NCBI GenBank assembly: GCA_947452905.1
Contig: CANGEP010000002.1
Span: 186,001 to 250,000 of the forward strand
Length of the DNA: 64,000 nucleotides
Direction: 5' to 3'
From: Bacteroidota bacterium
GTDB lineage: Bacteria; Bacteroidota; Bacteroidia; Chitinophagales; Chitinophagaceae
Shown: positions 54,336 to 62,302 of the stretch, piece after piece
Position numbering within the stretch: position 1 is the first letter of the stretch
Layout of the letters: each line of letters begins with the position of its first letter
Translations under genes and position numbers: made by a program
Notes under the pieces: model-generated
Databases searched by the model: none
What the model was told of the DNA's origin: nothing
Seen by the model: the letters and a program-made list of their open reading frames with translations, nothing else

Positions 54336-55565
54336 TTATTCGTTAAGTAAGCAAATGTAAAATTTTTTCACTGGGGCAGAAAGACTTTCCACTATTAAAG
54401 CGTTCTGAATCTGTGAAATATTGGTTATTTCGCCCGATTTTAGCAAAATTTTAATGGTTTCGTTGTCGTTCTTATAAAGGGTATTGGTGGCATTGCACTT
54501 AAAACACAAATAAGCTAGTTCGGATTCAGGTAAATTAAACTTTGTCTTTGTTTGCGTCCAAGCAGCATCCCATTGTGCTTCAGTGATAGCAGTTGGTTGT
54601 AAAGTGCATTTGTAACAATCCCTATTTAACAAACGCGTACAAAGCAAAGACAAAACCGGGTCGCTATGGTGTTGCCATTTTTTGATAGCAAATAAAACGT
54701 CGGTATCGTCTAAGCCGCAATACGCATTTAAATCAAGGTTATTTATTTTTCCAGAAAACGAACCTAAAAAATAGTCTAAAACACTGCCTGTTTTTATAGA
54801 TTCGTCTTTGCTTGAAAATAAAGCATGTGCACGCTCAATAATTTTAACCAACATATTTTCACTAGCAATTACGGTTTTATGACGATACACCTGCCAGTAC
54901 ATTAATCTTCGGGACATCAAAAACTTTTCTACGCTATTGATCCCTTTTTCTTCGACCACTAATTCATTATTATGAACAGTAAGCATTTTTAAAATTCTTT
55001 CATATCCTATCACCCCTTCACTTACCCCCGTAAAAAAACTATCTCTTGATAAATAATCTAAACGGTCGACGTCTAATTGACCACTAATTAATTGGTGTAA
55101 AAATCTTTTAGGATATTGATCGGTAAAAATAGAGATGGCTAAATTAAGTTGTCCTTTTAATGCAGGATCCTTTTCTTGATTTAAGGATTGCATTATAAGA
55201 AGCGATAAGTCCTCATGGTGGATATCTTTTAGCAATACATTTTCTAATGCATGTGAATATGGACCATGCCCAATATCATGCAATAAGATGGCGGCTTTTG
55301 CTGCTAATGCTTCTTCTTTGGTTATTTCAATGCCTTTATCTTTTAGTTCGTTAATAGCAATACACATTAAATGGTAGGCACCTAGACTATGATGAAATCT
55401 TGTATGCACTGCACCTGGATAAACCAATTGTGCTAAGGCCATTTGTTGAATGCGTCTAAGTCTTTGATAAAAAGGATGATTTATGATAGCAAAAATCAAG
55501 GGGTCGTTAATGGTGATAAAACCATGAACGGGGTCGTTGATAATTTTTCGATGTGTAAAAGTCAT
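54336..55565 (-). CDS. HD-domain phosphohydrolase (dNTPase/SAMHD1-like)
   Basis: The protein has a metal-binding HD domain at about 40-230. Clear motifs are VHTRFHHSLGAYHLM near residue 55, LLHDIGHGPYSHALEN near 95 and LDVDRLDYLSRDSFFTGV near 173, which supply the H...HD...D ligands seen in SAMHD1- and YwfO-like dNTP triphosphohydrolases. It lacks regulatory extensions, and the C-terminal half (about 230-409) is helical. Hydrolysis of dNTP is an inference from the family. It leads the lpxD-lpxC/fabZ-lpxA block in the same direction. Confidence 0.85.
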   Translation of the reverse strand: MTFTHRKIINDPVHGFITINDPLIFAIINHPFYQRLRRIQQMALAQLVYPGAVHTRFHHSLGAYHLMCIAINELKDKGIEITKEEALAAKAAILLHDIGHGPYSHALENVLLKDIHHEDLSLLIMQSLNQEKDPALKGQLNLAISIFTDQYPKRFLHQLISGQLDVDRLDYLSRDSFFTGVSEGVIGYERILKMLTVHNNELVVEEKGINSVEKFLMSRRLMYWQVYRHKTVIASENMLVKIIERAHALFSSKDESIKTGSVLDYFLGSFSGKINNLDLNAYCGLDDTDVLFAIKKWQHHSDPVLSLLCTRLLNRDCYKCTLQPTAITEAQWDAAWTQTKTKFNLPESELAYLCFKCNATNTLYKNDNETIKILLKSGEITNISQIQNALIVESLSAPVKKFYICLLNE

Positions 55566-55642
55566 ATTTTATAAGTGTTGGTAAAGGTACGAAATGTGAA
55601 TAACTCCTAGCTTAGATTTAGGGGCAAACTTATCTAAAAAAC

Positions 55643-55650
55643 TATATTTG
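55643..55650 (+). promoter_or_regulatory. -7 element of the small helical-protein gene
   Basis: TATATTTG matches TAnnTTTG exactly. It overlaps the upstream end of the open frame, so translation must begin at the ATG at 55678 or 55687 instead. Confidence 0.55.
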
Positions 55651-55686
55651 TATGTCCACTTACTACCCTATAAATCAATGCATAAC

Positions 55687-55959
55687 ATGAAATTGACCCA
55701 AACTACATTAGACAAATTAGAAGACATTTTAGGAGAAGCAGAATTCGTGGTTAGATATGAGCGAGGTAATTTTCAGAGTGGTTGGTGTTTATTAGAAGCA
55801 AAAAGAATTGTGGTGTTAAATAAGTTTTTAAACTTAGAAGCCCGCATTAATACTTTGCTGGAGTTGATACCACAACTCGAAATTGATATTGATAAACTCA
55901 CTCATGGTTCACAACAATTATATGAGGAAGTAAAACGTTTGTCTTTAACGGAAGCGTAA
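55687..55959 (+). CDS. small conserved helical protein of unknown function
   Basis: From the ATG at 55687 (MKLTQTTLDKLEDIL) the protein has 90 residues; an in-frame ATG at 55678 is an alternative. It has a short N-terminal helix, a beta-like central part (AEFVVRYERGNFQSGWCLLE and IVVLNKF) and a C-terminal amphipathic coil rich in Leu, Glu and Ile. No signal peptide is seen. It is 10 bp upstream of a PhnP-like hydrolase gene and shares its direction. I do not recognise a named family, but the pattern is one I associate with Bacteroidota core proteins. Confidence 0.6.
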   Translation: MKLTQTTLDKLEDILGEAEFVVRYERGNFQSGWCLLEAKRIVVLNKFLNLEARINTLLELIPQLEIDIDKLTHGSQQLYEEVKRLSLTEA

Positions 55960-55969
55960 AAAAAACATT

Positions 55970-56734
55970 TTGTTAGATATCACTATTTTAGGATCTGGCA
56001 CAAGTACTGGTGTTCCCTTAATTGGTTGCACTTGTGAAGTTTGCACTTCTATCGATCCTAGGGATCAAAGACTTCGTACAAGTATTAAAATAGAGTCTTT
56101 GACTACCAAAGTGGTTATTGATACTACGCCCGATTTTAGATACCAAATGCTTCGTACCAAAACAACGCAGCTAGATGCAGTTGTTTTTACGCATCCCCAT
56201 CGCGATCATTACGCAGGCCTCGATGATATACGACCCTTTAATTTTCACTCCAACAAATCCTTACCTATTTATGCCAATGAGTTAACACAAGTGGCTATTA
56301 AAAGAGATTTTTATTATGCTTTTGAGAAAAATAAAGATGTAGGTTTACCTGAAATGCAATTACATACCATCACAGATAAACCATTTCAAATTGGGGATCT
56401 TAATTTTATTCCCATTCCAGTGATGCATAGAGAAATGCCTGTGCTTGGTTTTAGAATTGGGGACTTTAGTTATGTAACCGATGTAAATTTTATTTCTGCC
56501 GAATCACAAGCTATTATTAAAGGGTCAAAGGTTTTAATTTTGAGTGCTCTTAGACCAGAGTCGCATCCTACTCATTTCACTTTAGTCGAAGCTATTGAAA
56601 TAGCTACTCAATTAGAAGTGCCTGAAGTATATTTTACTCATTTTAGCCATCAGATAGGCCTACAAGCCATTACAGAGCCTAGCTTACCTTCTTTTATTAA
56701 GATGGCATATGATGGTTTACATATTCGACTTTAA
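55970..56734 (+). CDS. PhnP-like MBL-fold phosphodiesterase
   Basis: The 254-residue protein starts with TTG at 55970 and the pattern LDITILGSGTSTGVPLIGCTCEVC (SGTSTGVP plus paired Cys), typical of PhnP-like metal-dependent hydrolases. Metal ligands are in FTHPHRDHYAGLDDIRPF near residue 80 (HxHxDH), the IPIPVMHREMPVLGFRIG strand near 150 and TDVNFI. PhnP cleaves cyclic ribose phosphates in phosphonate use, and related members act on nucleic acids; no phn genes are nearby, so the substrate is open. It starts 10 bp after the small helical gene. Confidence 0.82.
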   Translation: MLDITILGSGTSTGVPLIGCTCEVCTSIDPRDQRLRTSIKIESLTTKVVIDTTPDFRYQMLRTKTTQLDAVVFTHPHRDHYAGLDDIRPFNFHSNKSLPIYANELTQVAIKRDFYYAFEKNKDVGLPEMQLHTITDKPFQIGDLNFIPIPVMHREMPVLGFRIGDFSYVTDVNFISAESQAIIKGSKVLILSALRPESHPTHFTLVEAIEIATQLEVPEVYFTHFSHQIGLQAITEPSLPSFIKMAYDGLHIRL

Positions 56735-56791
56735 CATAAAGTAATTTTACCTTTATTTTGTTTTCTTTTTAGGCTTATCTCGTGCTAAAAA

Positions 56792-57589
56792 ATGAGAAAC
56801 AACAAATGGAAGCAATATTTTTTGTTTACCGAAAAAGAACAAAAGGGATTGGTAATTATTGGTGTCATTTTATTGGGTAGTTTTTTACTATCTCTTTTAC
56901 TACCTGCCGCATCAATTAAAAACAAAACAATTCATAAAATTAGGCCCATTCGTTTATTTGTTTTTAATCCTAATACTATTGATTCCTTGCAAGCGATTGA
57001 ATTAGGCATTGCCCCATTGCAAATCCAACACTTAATAAATTATAGAAATAAAAAAGGTAAGTTTTATAAGCCATCCGATTTTAAAAAATTATGGGGATTA
57101 CCTATAGAAACATACAATCAGCTTTTACCCTATATAAGAATTGACGCTCCATTAAATAGCAAAAAACTTAATTTCAAACAGTTTTGGACCATCGATATCA
57201 ACCACGCAAACGAAAATGAGTGGCAAGTAAAAACTGGAATGAGTGCTCGAGAATCTAGGCTTATCATGAACTATAAGCATTATTTAGGCTCATTTACTAG
57301 GGTGCAACAAATAAACAATGTATTCGGCTTGTCAGACAGCTTATTAAGTTGCCTTAAGCCGCATTTAAGACTAGCGCATATGAATAACCCTCCCAATCCT
57401 ACTGCTAATAGTATGTCGTTCCATGCTTGGCAGCAATTGGGTTTGTTCTCCGATACTCAAATCATTCATATTCTGAGGTTTAGGAAAGCCAATAAGGGGA
57501 TAATTAGTTGGACGGAGCTAGTAGGCTTATGTGATATGACCCAGTCAGAAGCGGAGCAGTTAAGAACAAAAGTTAGCTTTGACAACTAA
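56792..57589 (+). CDS. helix-hairpin-helix membrane-anchored protein (ComEA-like)
   Basis: A membrane anchor at about 22-41 (GLVIIGVILLGSFLLSLLLP) precedes two helix-hairpin-helix regions. The first is near 60-110 (ELGIAPLQIQHLINYRNKKG, KFYKPSDFKKLWGLP), and the second near 130-195 (IDINHANENEWQVKTGMSA, then NNVFGLSDSLLSCLKPHL). This matches ComEA-type DNA-binding proteins, though the 265-residue length with a third HhH-like element at the end is longer than ComEA. Binding to DNA is inferred from the fold. It begins 57 bp after the PhnP-like gene and is followed by a noncoding stretch and a terminator. Confidence 0.78.
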   Translation: MRNNKWKQYFLFTEKEQKGLVIIGVILLGSFLLSLLLPAASIKNKTIHKIRPIRLFVFNPNTIDSLQAIELGIAPLQIQHLINYRNKKGKFYKPSDFKKLWGLPIETYNQLLPYIRIDAPLNSKKLNFKQFWTIDINHANENEWQVKTGMSARESRLIMNYKHYLGSFTRVQQINNVFGLSDSLLSCLKPHLRLAHMNNPPNPTANSMSFHAWQQLGLFSDTQIIHILRFRKANKGIISWTELVGLCDMTQSEAEQLRTKVSFDN

Positions 57590-57747
57590 CATTTTTTAAA
57601 CAATAGACATAATTCTTTTACGAAAACGATTGAGTTGTCAAAAAAATTATTATTATTGATGTAGGATTTCAATCCTAGTTTATGATTGCTTGCTTAAAGC
57701 CTCGTTTCCAACGAGGCTTTTTTTATTTAGCTAACTAGGATTATATT
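57590..57747 (+). other. 158-bp noncoding gap with two hairpins
   Basis: Between the HhH gene and the small gene on the minus strand the only structures visible are a short hairpin, TAGGAT/ATCCTA, at 57662-57677 and a strong terminator at 57696-57724. No open frame of note and no full promoter motif is present; TATTATTG at 57651-57658 differs by one base from the -7 consensus. A small RNA is possible but not supported. Confidence 0.5.
57696..57724 (+). terminator. intrinsic terminator after the HhH gene
   Basis: AAAGCCTCGTT (57696-57706), loop TCC, AACGAGGCTTT (57710-57720), then further T. Perfect 11-bp stem. Confidence 0.93.
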
Positions 57748-57897
57748 TTATTTCCCTGCTTTGAAAATTTGGTTCACAGCGCCTCCTAACATGGGGAATT
57801 TTTCTTTTACAAAAGCTGCAATGGTTTCGATAGATTGTTTTGCTTGCTCTGGTGTTACGCCTGTTTCTTTTACTAAACGGTCAATTAATTCTTGCAT
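57748..57897 (-). CDS. 49-residue conserved small protein downstream of clpX
   Basis: Reading the minus strand from the ATG at 57897 gives a 49-residue protein: MQELIDRLVKETGVTPEQ, AKQSIETIAAFVKEKFPML, then GGAVNQIFKAGK. It is helical, with a GVTPEQA turn typical of short helix-turn-helix-like bundles, and ends in a Gly/Lys-rich tail; no membrane segment or signal peptide is seen. It begins 27 bp after the clpX stop in the same direction, so it is most likely cotranscribed with clpP1-clpP2-clpX. It resembles short Bacteroidota proteins of unknown function. It is below 60 residues and easily missed. Confidence 0.65.
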   Translation of the reverse strand: MQELIDRLVKETGVTPEQAKQSIETIAAFVKEKFPMLGGAVNQIFKAGK

Positions 57898-57924
57898 ATA
57901 ATAAATTTTTAAATGGGTAAAGGG

Positions 57925-59160
57925 TTAGGCAACTTTTAAGCTGCTCAATTTACTTTTATCAAACATCGTTTTTGCATAGGCTAAATCGACATTAAATTCG
58001 GTTGTATCCGTGCCAGGAAGTTCAAACATTGCTTGGGTAAATAAACTCTCACAAATGCTTCTAAGGCCTCTTGCGCCTAATTTATATTCCATTGCTTTTT
58101 CGGTAATAAAATCATACACAGCCGGGTCGATACTTAATTTGATTTTTTCGATATCAAATAGCTGTGTGTATTGTTTTATTAAAGCATTTTTAGGTTCTGT
58201 TAAAATACTTCTTAAAGTAACAGCGTCTAATGGTTCTAGATGAGTTACAATGGGTAAACGACCTAGCATCTCAGGAATTAATCCAAAGGATTTAATATCC
58301 TGTGCATTTACAAAGCGAAGCAAATTTTTACGTTGTAATTCTTGTTCCTCTTTATTGACACTAAATCCTATAGCATTGGTATTAATTCTGCGGGCGATAA
58401 TTTTATCGATACCATCAAATGCTCCTCCACAAATGAATAAAATATTTTTAGTATCTACTTTAATCATTTTTTGATCAGGGTGTTTTCGTCCACCTTGTGG
58501 AGGCACTAGTACTTCCGTTCCTTCGAGCATCTTTAATAAGCCTTGTTGTACTCCTTCGCCACTTACATCACGTGTGATGGAGGCGTTATCACTTTTGCGG
58601 GCTATCTTATCTATTTCATCAATATATACAATACCTCTTTGAGCCGCTTCAACATCATAATCGCAGTTTTGTAATAATCTAGTAAGCATACTTTCGACGT
58701 CTTCTCCTACATAACCAGCTTCGGTAAAAACGGTAGCATCAACAATAGCAAAAGGCACATTTAATAATTTTGCAATAGTCTTGGCTAATAAAGTTTTACC
58801 AGTACCCGTTTCACCAATCATAATCACATTACTCTTTTCAATTTCCACTTCATTTTTAGTGGTAGCAGGTAAGTTGATGCGTTTAAAGTGATTATATACC
58901 GCAACACATAATATTTTTTTAGCCTCGTCCTGACCAATGATGTATTGATCTAAAAAAGCTTTAATGGCCATAGGTTTTTGAACTTTCAATGTCCCTGGCT
59001 TGCCATCTGCTTTTTTTTGATGAAATTCTTTTTCAATTATTTCATGAGCATGCTCAATGCAGTTTTCACAAATATGCCCTTCTTGGCCAGCGATCAAAAT
59101 TTTAACTTCGTCACGACTGCGTCCACAAAAAGAACAATGTATAAGTTCTACTTTACTCAT
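57925..59160 (-). CDS. clpX: ATP-dependent Clp protease ATPase subunit ClpX
   Basis: ClpX unfolds substrates and feeds them to ClpP. The N-terminal zinc domain has [17 protein letters not shown] and [10 protein letters not shown]. The AAA+ core has Walker [16 protein letters not shown] near residue 117, Walker [16 protein letters not shown] near 175, pore loop and box VII in [26 protein letters not shown] [17 protein letters not shown], and sensor 2 in [11 protein letters not shown]. The IGF-type loop contacts ClpP. Length is 411. It follows clpP2 by 10 bp and is the third gene of the operon. Confidence 0.98.
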   Translation of the reverse strand: MSKVELIHCSFCGRSRDEVKILIAGQEGHICENCIEHAHEIIEKEFHQKKADGKPGTLKVQKPMAIKAFLDQYIIGQDEAKKILCVAVYNHFKRINLPATTKNEVEIEKSNVIMIGETGTGKTLLAKTIAKLLNVPFAIVDATVFTEAGYVGEDVESMLTRLLQNCDYDVEAAQRGIVYIDEIDKIARKSDNASITRDVSGEGVQQGLLKMLEGTEVLVPPQGGRKHPDQKMIKVDTKNILFICGGAFDGIDKIIARRINTNAIGFSVNKEEQELQRKNLLRFVNAQDIKSFGLIPEMLGRLPIVTHLEPLDAVTLRSILTEPKNALIKQYTQLFDIEKIKLSIDPAVYDFITEKAMEYKLGARGLRSICESLFTQAMFELPGTDTTEFNVDLAYAKTMFDKSKLSSLKVA

Positions 59161-59170
59161 GATTTATGTT

Positions 59171-59794
59171 TTATAAGCTTTTCGCTATTTTATCTACAAT
59201 ACCATAAGCCACGGCTTCTTCGGCATTCATCCAATAATCTCTATCGAAATCGGCCATAATTTGTTCCATTGTTTTGCCGCAGTTTCGGGCTAAAATTTTA
59301 GCACCTAACTCTTTGGTTTTTTTAATTTGCTCCGCTTGAATTTCAATATCAATGCTAGTAGCTTGAAAATAACCACCTAAGCTTGGTTGGTGAATCATTA
59401 CTTCGCCATGAGGGAAAATGGTACGTTTGCCTTTCTCACCCATGCTTAATAATATAGAACCCATACTAGCTGCTAATCCCATACAAATAGTATGTACAGG
59501 GCTTTTAATTAAGTTCATGGTATCAAACATTACCATGCCACTTGTTACCACACCTCCTGGGCTATTGATATAAAAATTAATCTCTTCACCTGGCTTATCG
59601 GCGTCTAATAACAATAATTTAGTAACAATATCTTTGGCAGATTTATCATCTACTTGACCCCATAAATAAATAGACCTCTTTTCAAAAAAGATTTGCTCCA
59701 TCTTTTTATTTAAAAAACTAGGCGCTGATTCTTCTTTTTTATTTTCTCTAGGTTCTTCCTCTTCGTCCATTAAATATTGATTTGTAAGTATCAT
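59171..59794 (-). CDS. clpP2: ClpP-family protease subunit, second copy
   Basis: The 207-residue chain keeps the ClpP catalytic triad: Ser110 in GLAASMGS, His135 in GEVMIHQPS and an Asp near 184-186 in FDRDYWM. FYINSPGGVV near residue 74 is the family substrate-binding strand. It differs from the first copy at the N-terminus: instead of the usual axial-loop sequence it has an acidic, charged stretch (MDEEEEPRENKKEE) before FFEKRSIYLWGQVDD. Between clpP1 and clpX in one operon, it may form mixed rings with clpP1. The gene name clpP2 is a local label. Confidence 0.9.
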   Translation of the reverse strand: MILTNQYLMDEEEEPRENKKEESAPSFLNKKMEQIFFEKRSIYLWGQVDDKSAKDIVTKLLLLDADKPGEEINFYINSPGGVVTSGMVMFDTMNLIKSPVHTICMGLAASMGSILLSMGEKGKRTIFPHGEVMIHQPSLGGYFQATSIDIEIQAEQIKKTKELGAKILARNCGKTMEQIMADFDRDYWMNAEEAVAYGIVDKIAKSL

Positions 59795-59826
59795 ATGTTC
59801 ACATTAAAAAAATTAATTAATAGGGG

Positions 59827-60513
59827 CTACTTTTTTAGTTTACGCGGATTAGTTAATAAAACCTCGTCTACTAAACCATACTCTTTTCCTTCGGCAGCGG
59901 TCATCCAAAAATCACGATCACAATCTTTGGCAACAGTCTCCACCTCTTTATGGGTATGAATGGCAATTACTTCGTATAATTCGTGTCTTAATTTTTTAAT
60001 TTCTCTTGCTGTGATTTCGATATCAGAAGCCTGGCCTCCAATAGCGCCACTGGGTTGATGTAGCATGATACGGCTATGTTTTAAGGCAGTTCTTTTGCCT
60101 TCCACACCTGCACATAATAAAATGGCACCCATGCTGGCAGCCATACCTGTACAAATAGTAGCCACGTCAGGACTAATAAATTGCATAGTGTCATAAATAC
60201 CTAAACCTGCATATACACTTCCGCCTGGGCTATTGATATACATTTGAATATCTTTAGTTCGATCGGTGCTTTCTAAAAATAATAACTGGGCGGTTACAAT
60301 ATTGGCTACATAATCGTTAATGCCTTCCCCTAAAAAAATAATACGGTCCATCATTAGACGGCTAAATACATCCATACTTGCCACATTCATGGGACGCTCC
60401 TCAATAATATAAGGAGTTAGGTTGGTGACACTGTTTTTGTATTGGTGTAAAGTATTGCTACTTATACCCTTGTGTTTAACAGCGTAGTTTTCAAATTCTT
60501 TGCCTAAGTTCAT
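59827..60513 (-). CDS. clpP: ATP-dependent Clp protease proteolytic subunit, first copy
   Basis: This is the canonical ClpP. The N-terminal axial loop reads PYIIEERPMNVASMDVFSRL near residue 34, followed by RIIFLGEGIND. The triad is Ser127 in GMAASMGA, His152 in RIMLHQPSG and the Asp in KDCDRDFWM near 203. GGQASDIEITAREI is the handle-helix region. Length is 228 with a propeptide-like extension of about 30 residues. It leads the clpP1-clpP2-clpX unit, with its own promoter after the tig terminator. Confidence 0.97.
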   Translation of the reverse strand: MNLGKEFENYAVKHKGISSNTLHQYKNSVTNLTPYIIEERPMNVASMDVFSRLMMDRIIFLGEGINDYVANIVTAQLLFLESTDRTKDIQMYINSPGGSVYAGLGIYDTMQFISPDVATICTGMAASMGAILLCAGVEGKRTALKHSRIMLHQPSGAIGGQASDIEITAREIKKLRHELYEVIAIHTHKEVETVAKDCDRDFWMTAAEGKEYGLVDEVLLTNPRKLKK

Positions 60514-60533
60514 AATGTCATTTTATCTGTTCG

Positions 60534-60568
60534 TAAAGGTAAAACCTATTCCCCTAAGACAGAGCAAA
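60534..60568 (-). promoter_or_regulatory. clp operon promoter
   Basis: On the minus strand TTTG (60565-60568) and TACCTTTA (60534-60541) are 23 bp apart, within the accepted range. The -7 box ends 20 nt before the clpP1 ATG. Confidence 0.55.
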
Positions 60569-60595
60569 AAGGGTGCCAAACTTAGCAGAATACAC

Positions 60596-60646
60596 AAAAA
60601 AGCCCTTCTATAAGCAAGAAGCCCCCTGAATTAGATTCAGAGGGCT
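60596..60646 (-). terminator. terminator region after tig
   Basis: Read on the minus strand, a hairpin AGCCCTCTGAA/TTCAGGGGGCT (one mismatch) is followed by a second, CTTCT/AGAAG, then GGGC and six T. It separates tig from the clp operon. Confidence 0.8.
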
Positions 60647-60670
60647 CGTTTATTAATTTTTTAATTAAAA

Positions 60671-62032
60671 CTAGTGATGGTGATTTTGTAATTTCTCTGC
60701 AAATTTTTCGGCAGAAATTTTCTCTTCTTTGGCACTCACTTCGCTTTCTATGGTATTAAATAATTTATCGGTGCTAATACGGTGATAGCTATCTTCTACA
60801 AACTTTCTATCCTGCATCATTCTGTTGGCATAATCTTCTAACCATTGGTCATTATCGCCTAAGGCACCTAATTGACCTCCCATATAGCTCATCAATTGTT
60901 GTTTTGCGAATGCTTTTAAGTCTTCGGCAACTACTTCAATTTTATGATCTGTAATTAATTGGGTACTAATTAGCGTCCACTTTAATTGATCTTGGAATAC
61001 CGGATACTCTTTTTCTGCTTCTTCTTCTGTTCTTTGTTTTTCGCCTCCAGTTTGCAACCAACGTTTTAAGAATGCAGTAGGGAATTCCATTTTTGTGTTA
61101 TCGATAAGAGCATGATAGATTTGATCATGAACTTGATTCTTTGCTTGTTGATCGTAGTAAGCTTCAATATCTTTTTTGATAGCAGCCTTAAACTCAGCTT
61201 CGTTGGTGATGGTTTGATTAGGGTAGCAAACAGTGAATAAGGTTTCATCGATGGCAGCTTTTTCTACTAAACCAACCTTGGTAATGGTGAGGGTAAAGTA
61301 TTTATCGGCATCTTCATTTGTTAAACCTAAATCACCGATAATTACGTCAAGTTCTTTAGGTTCAAATGCTTTTTTTAATTGAATGGTAATGGTATCCTCC
61401 TTTTTCTTACCAATAAATTGTTTTCTTTGTTTTTCAGAAAAATATTTGATCAATAAGGAATTGTCCTTTGTTAATCCACCTTCCACAGCATTACCGTCTT
61501 TATCAGATTCTGTGAAAGTAACATTCAATACATTTTCTTCAGAAGTAGCTTCTTCAGGCTCTGTCATATTACCATTACGAACTTGTAATCTTTCTACTTC
61601 GTTAGTAATCATTTCATCAGTAACGTCAATTTTATAACGAGTGGCTTTAATGCCTTTTGTATCAAGTGTGAATGCTGGCTTTAAACCAACCTCAAAAGAA
61701 AAGTCGTAGTTAGCAGGTGCATTTACATCCATCGCAGGAAACTGAGCAGTTAAAGGAAGTGGTTGCGCAAAAATTTCTAACTTCTCTTTCGCAATATATT
61801 GGTTCATCTCGTTTTCAACGGTCTTAATGACTTCGTCCTGAAAAACAGATTGTCCATACATTTTTTTAATTAATCCAGCAGGTACCATTCCTTTTCTAAA
61901 ACCAGGAATGTTAGCAGACTTAGCATACTTTTTAAGACTTGTTTCGTAACCTTTTAAGTAATCTTCTTTCGTAATAGTTACTGTTAACTTGTCATTTAAC
62001 AAGGCGATGTTTTCTCTTTTTACTGTTGCCAT
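60671..62032 (-). CDS. tig: trigger factor (ribosome-associated chaperone)
   Basis: Trigger factor meets nascent chains at the ribosome exit. The N-terminal ribosome-binding domain includes YAKSANIPGFRKGMVPAGLIKKMYG near residue 35 (signature GFRKGMVP). The middle domain is a divergent PPIase-like region, about 145-250, and the C-terminal helical arms fill 265-453. Length is 453. The protein ends in LQNHHH, a short natural His tail. It is single-gene: terminators lie on both sides and a perfect -7 box is upstream. Bacteroidota often link tig to clpP and clpX, as here. Confidence 0.93.
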   Translation of the reverse strand: MATVKRENIALLNDKLTVTITKEDYLKGYETSLKKYAKSANIPGFRKGMVPAGLIKKMYGQSVFQDEVIKTVENEMNQYIAKEKLEIFAQPLPLTAQFPAMDVNAPANYDFSFEVGLKPAFTLDTKGIKATRYKIDVTDEMITNEVERLQVRNGNMTEPEEATSEENVLNVTFTESDKDGNAVEGGLTKDNSLLIKYFSEKQRKQFIGKKKEDTITIQLKKAFEPKELDVIIGDLGLTNEDADKYFTLTITKVGLVEKAAIDETLFTVCYPNQTITNEAEFKAAIKKDIEAYYDQQAKNQVHDQIYHALIDNTKMEFPTAFLKRWLQTGGEKQRTEEEAEKEYPVFQDQLKWTLISTQLITDHKIEVVAEDLKAFAKQQLMSYMGGQLGALGDNDQWLEDYANRMMQDRKFVEDSYHRISTDKLFNTIESEVSAKEEKISAEKFAEKLQNHHH

Positions 62033-62072
62033 AATCTTTCTTTTTTAGCCCTTTTCTAGGGTTTAAGGGGGG

Positions 62073-62080
62073 CAAAGGTA
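62073..62080 (-). promoter_or_regulatory. tig -7 element
   Basis: TACCTTTG on the minus strand is a perfect match, about 40 nt before the tig ATG and after the tRNA terminator. No TTTG occurs at the standard -33 distance. Confidence 0.6.
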
Positions 62081-62116
62081 TGTTTTTAAGGTTAAAAATG
62101 GGCGGATTTGACAAAG

Positions 62117-62152
62117 AAAAAGCCTCTTTTAAGGGGCTAAAAGAGGCTTTTT
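62117..62152 (-). terminator. terminator of tRNA-Leu
   Basis: AAAAAGCCTCTTTTA (62117-62131) and TAAAAGAGGCTTTTT (62138-62152) pair perfectly around AGGGGC. On the minus strand the stem is followed by TTTTTCTTTG; it lies 12 bp after the tRNA. Confidence 0.95.
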
Positions 62153-62164
62153 ACATTAAAATGG

Positions 62165-62246
62165 TGCGGATGGAGGGGGTCGAACCCACACGCCTCGCGG
62201 CGCTAGATCCTAAGTCTAGTGCGTCTGCCAATTTCGCCACATCCGC
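62165..62246 (-). tRNA. tRNA-Leu (anticodon UAG)
   Basis: The reverse strand folds as a class II tRNA. The acceptor arm GCGGATG pairs with the 3' CATCCGC, the D arm contains TGGCGAAATTGGCAGACGC in the standard layout, and the anticodon stem CTAGA/TCTAG encloses CTTAGGA with anticodon TAG (UAG). A short variable arm CGCCGCGAGGCG follows, then the T arm with GGGTTCGACCCC. CCA is not encoded. It reads CUA-type leucine codons. A terminator follows and tig lies downstream. Confidence 0.97.
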
Positions 62247-62302
62247 TTAGGGGTTGCAAACTTAACTGATTTTTTTAAAATTTTTGGATTTTTTAGCTGC
62301 CC

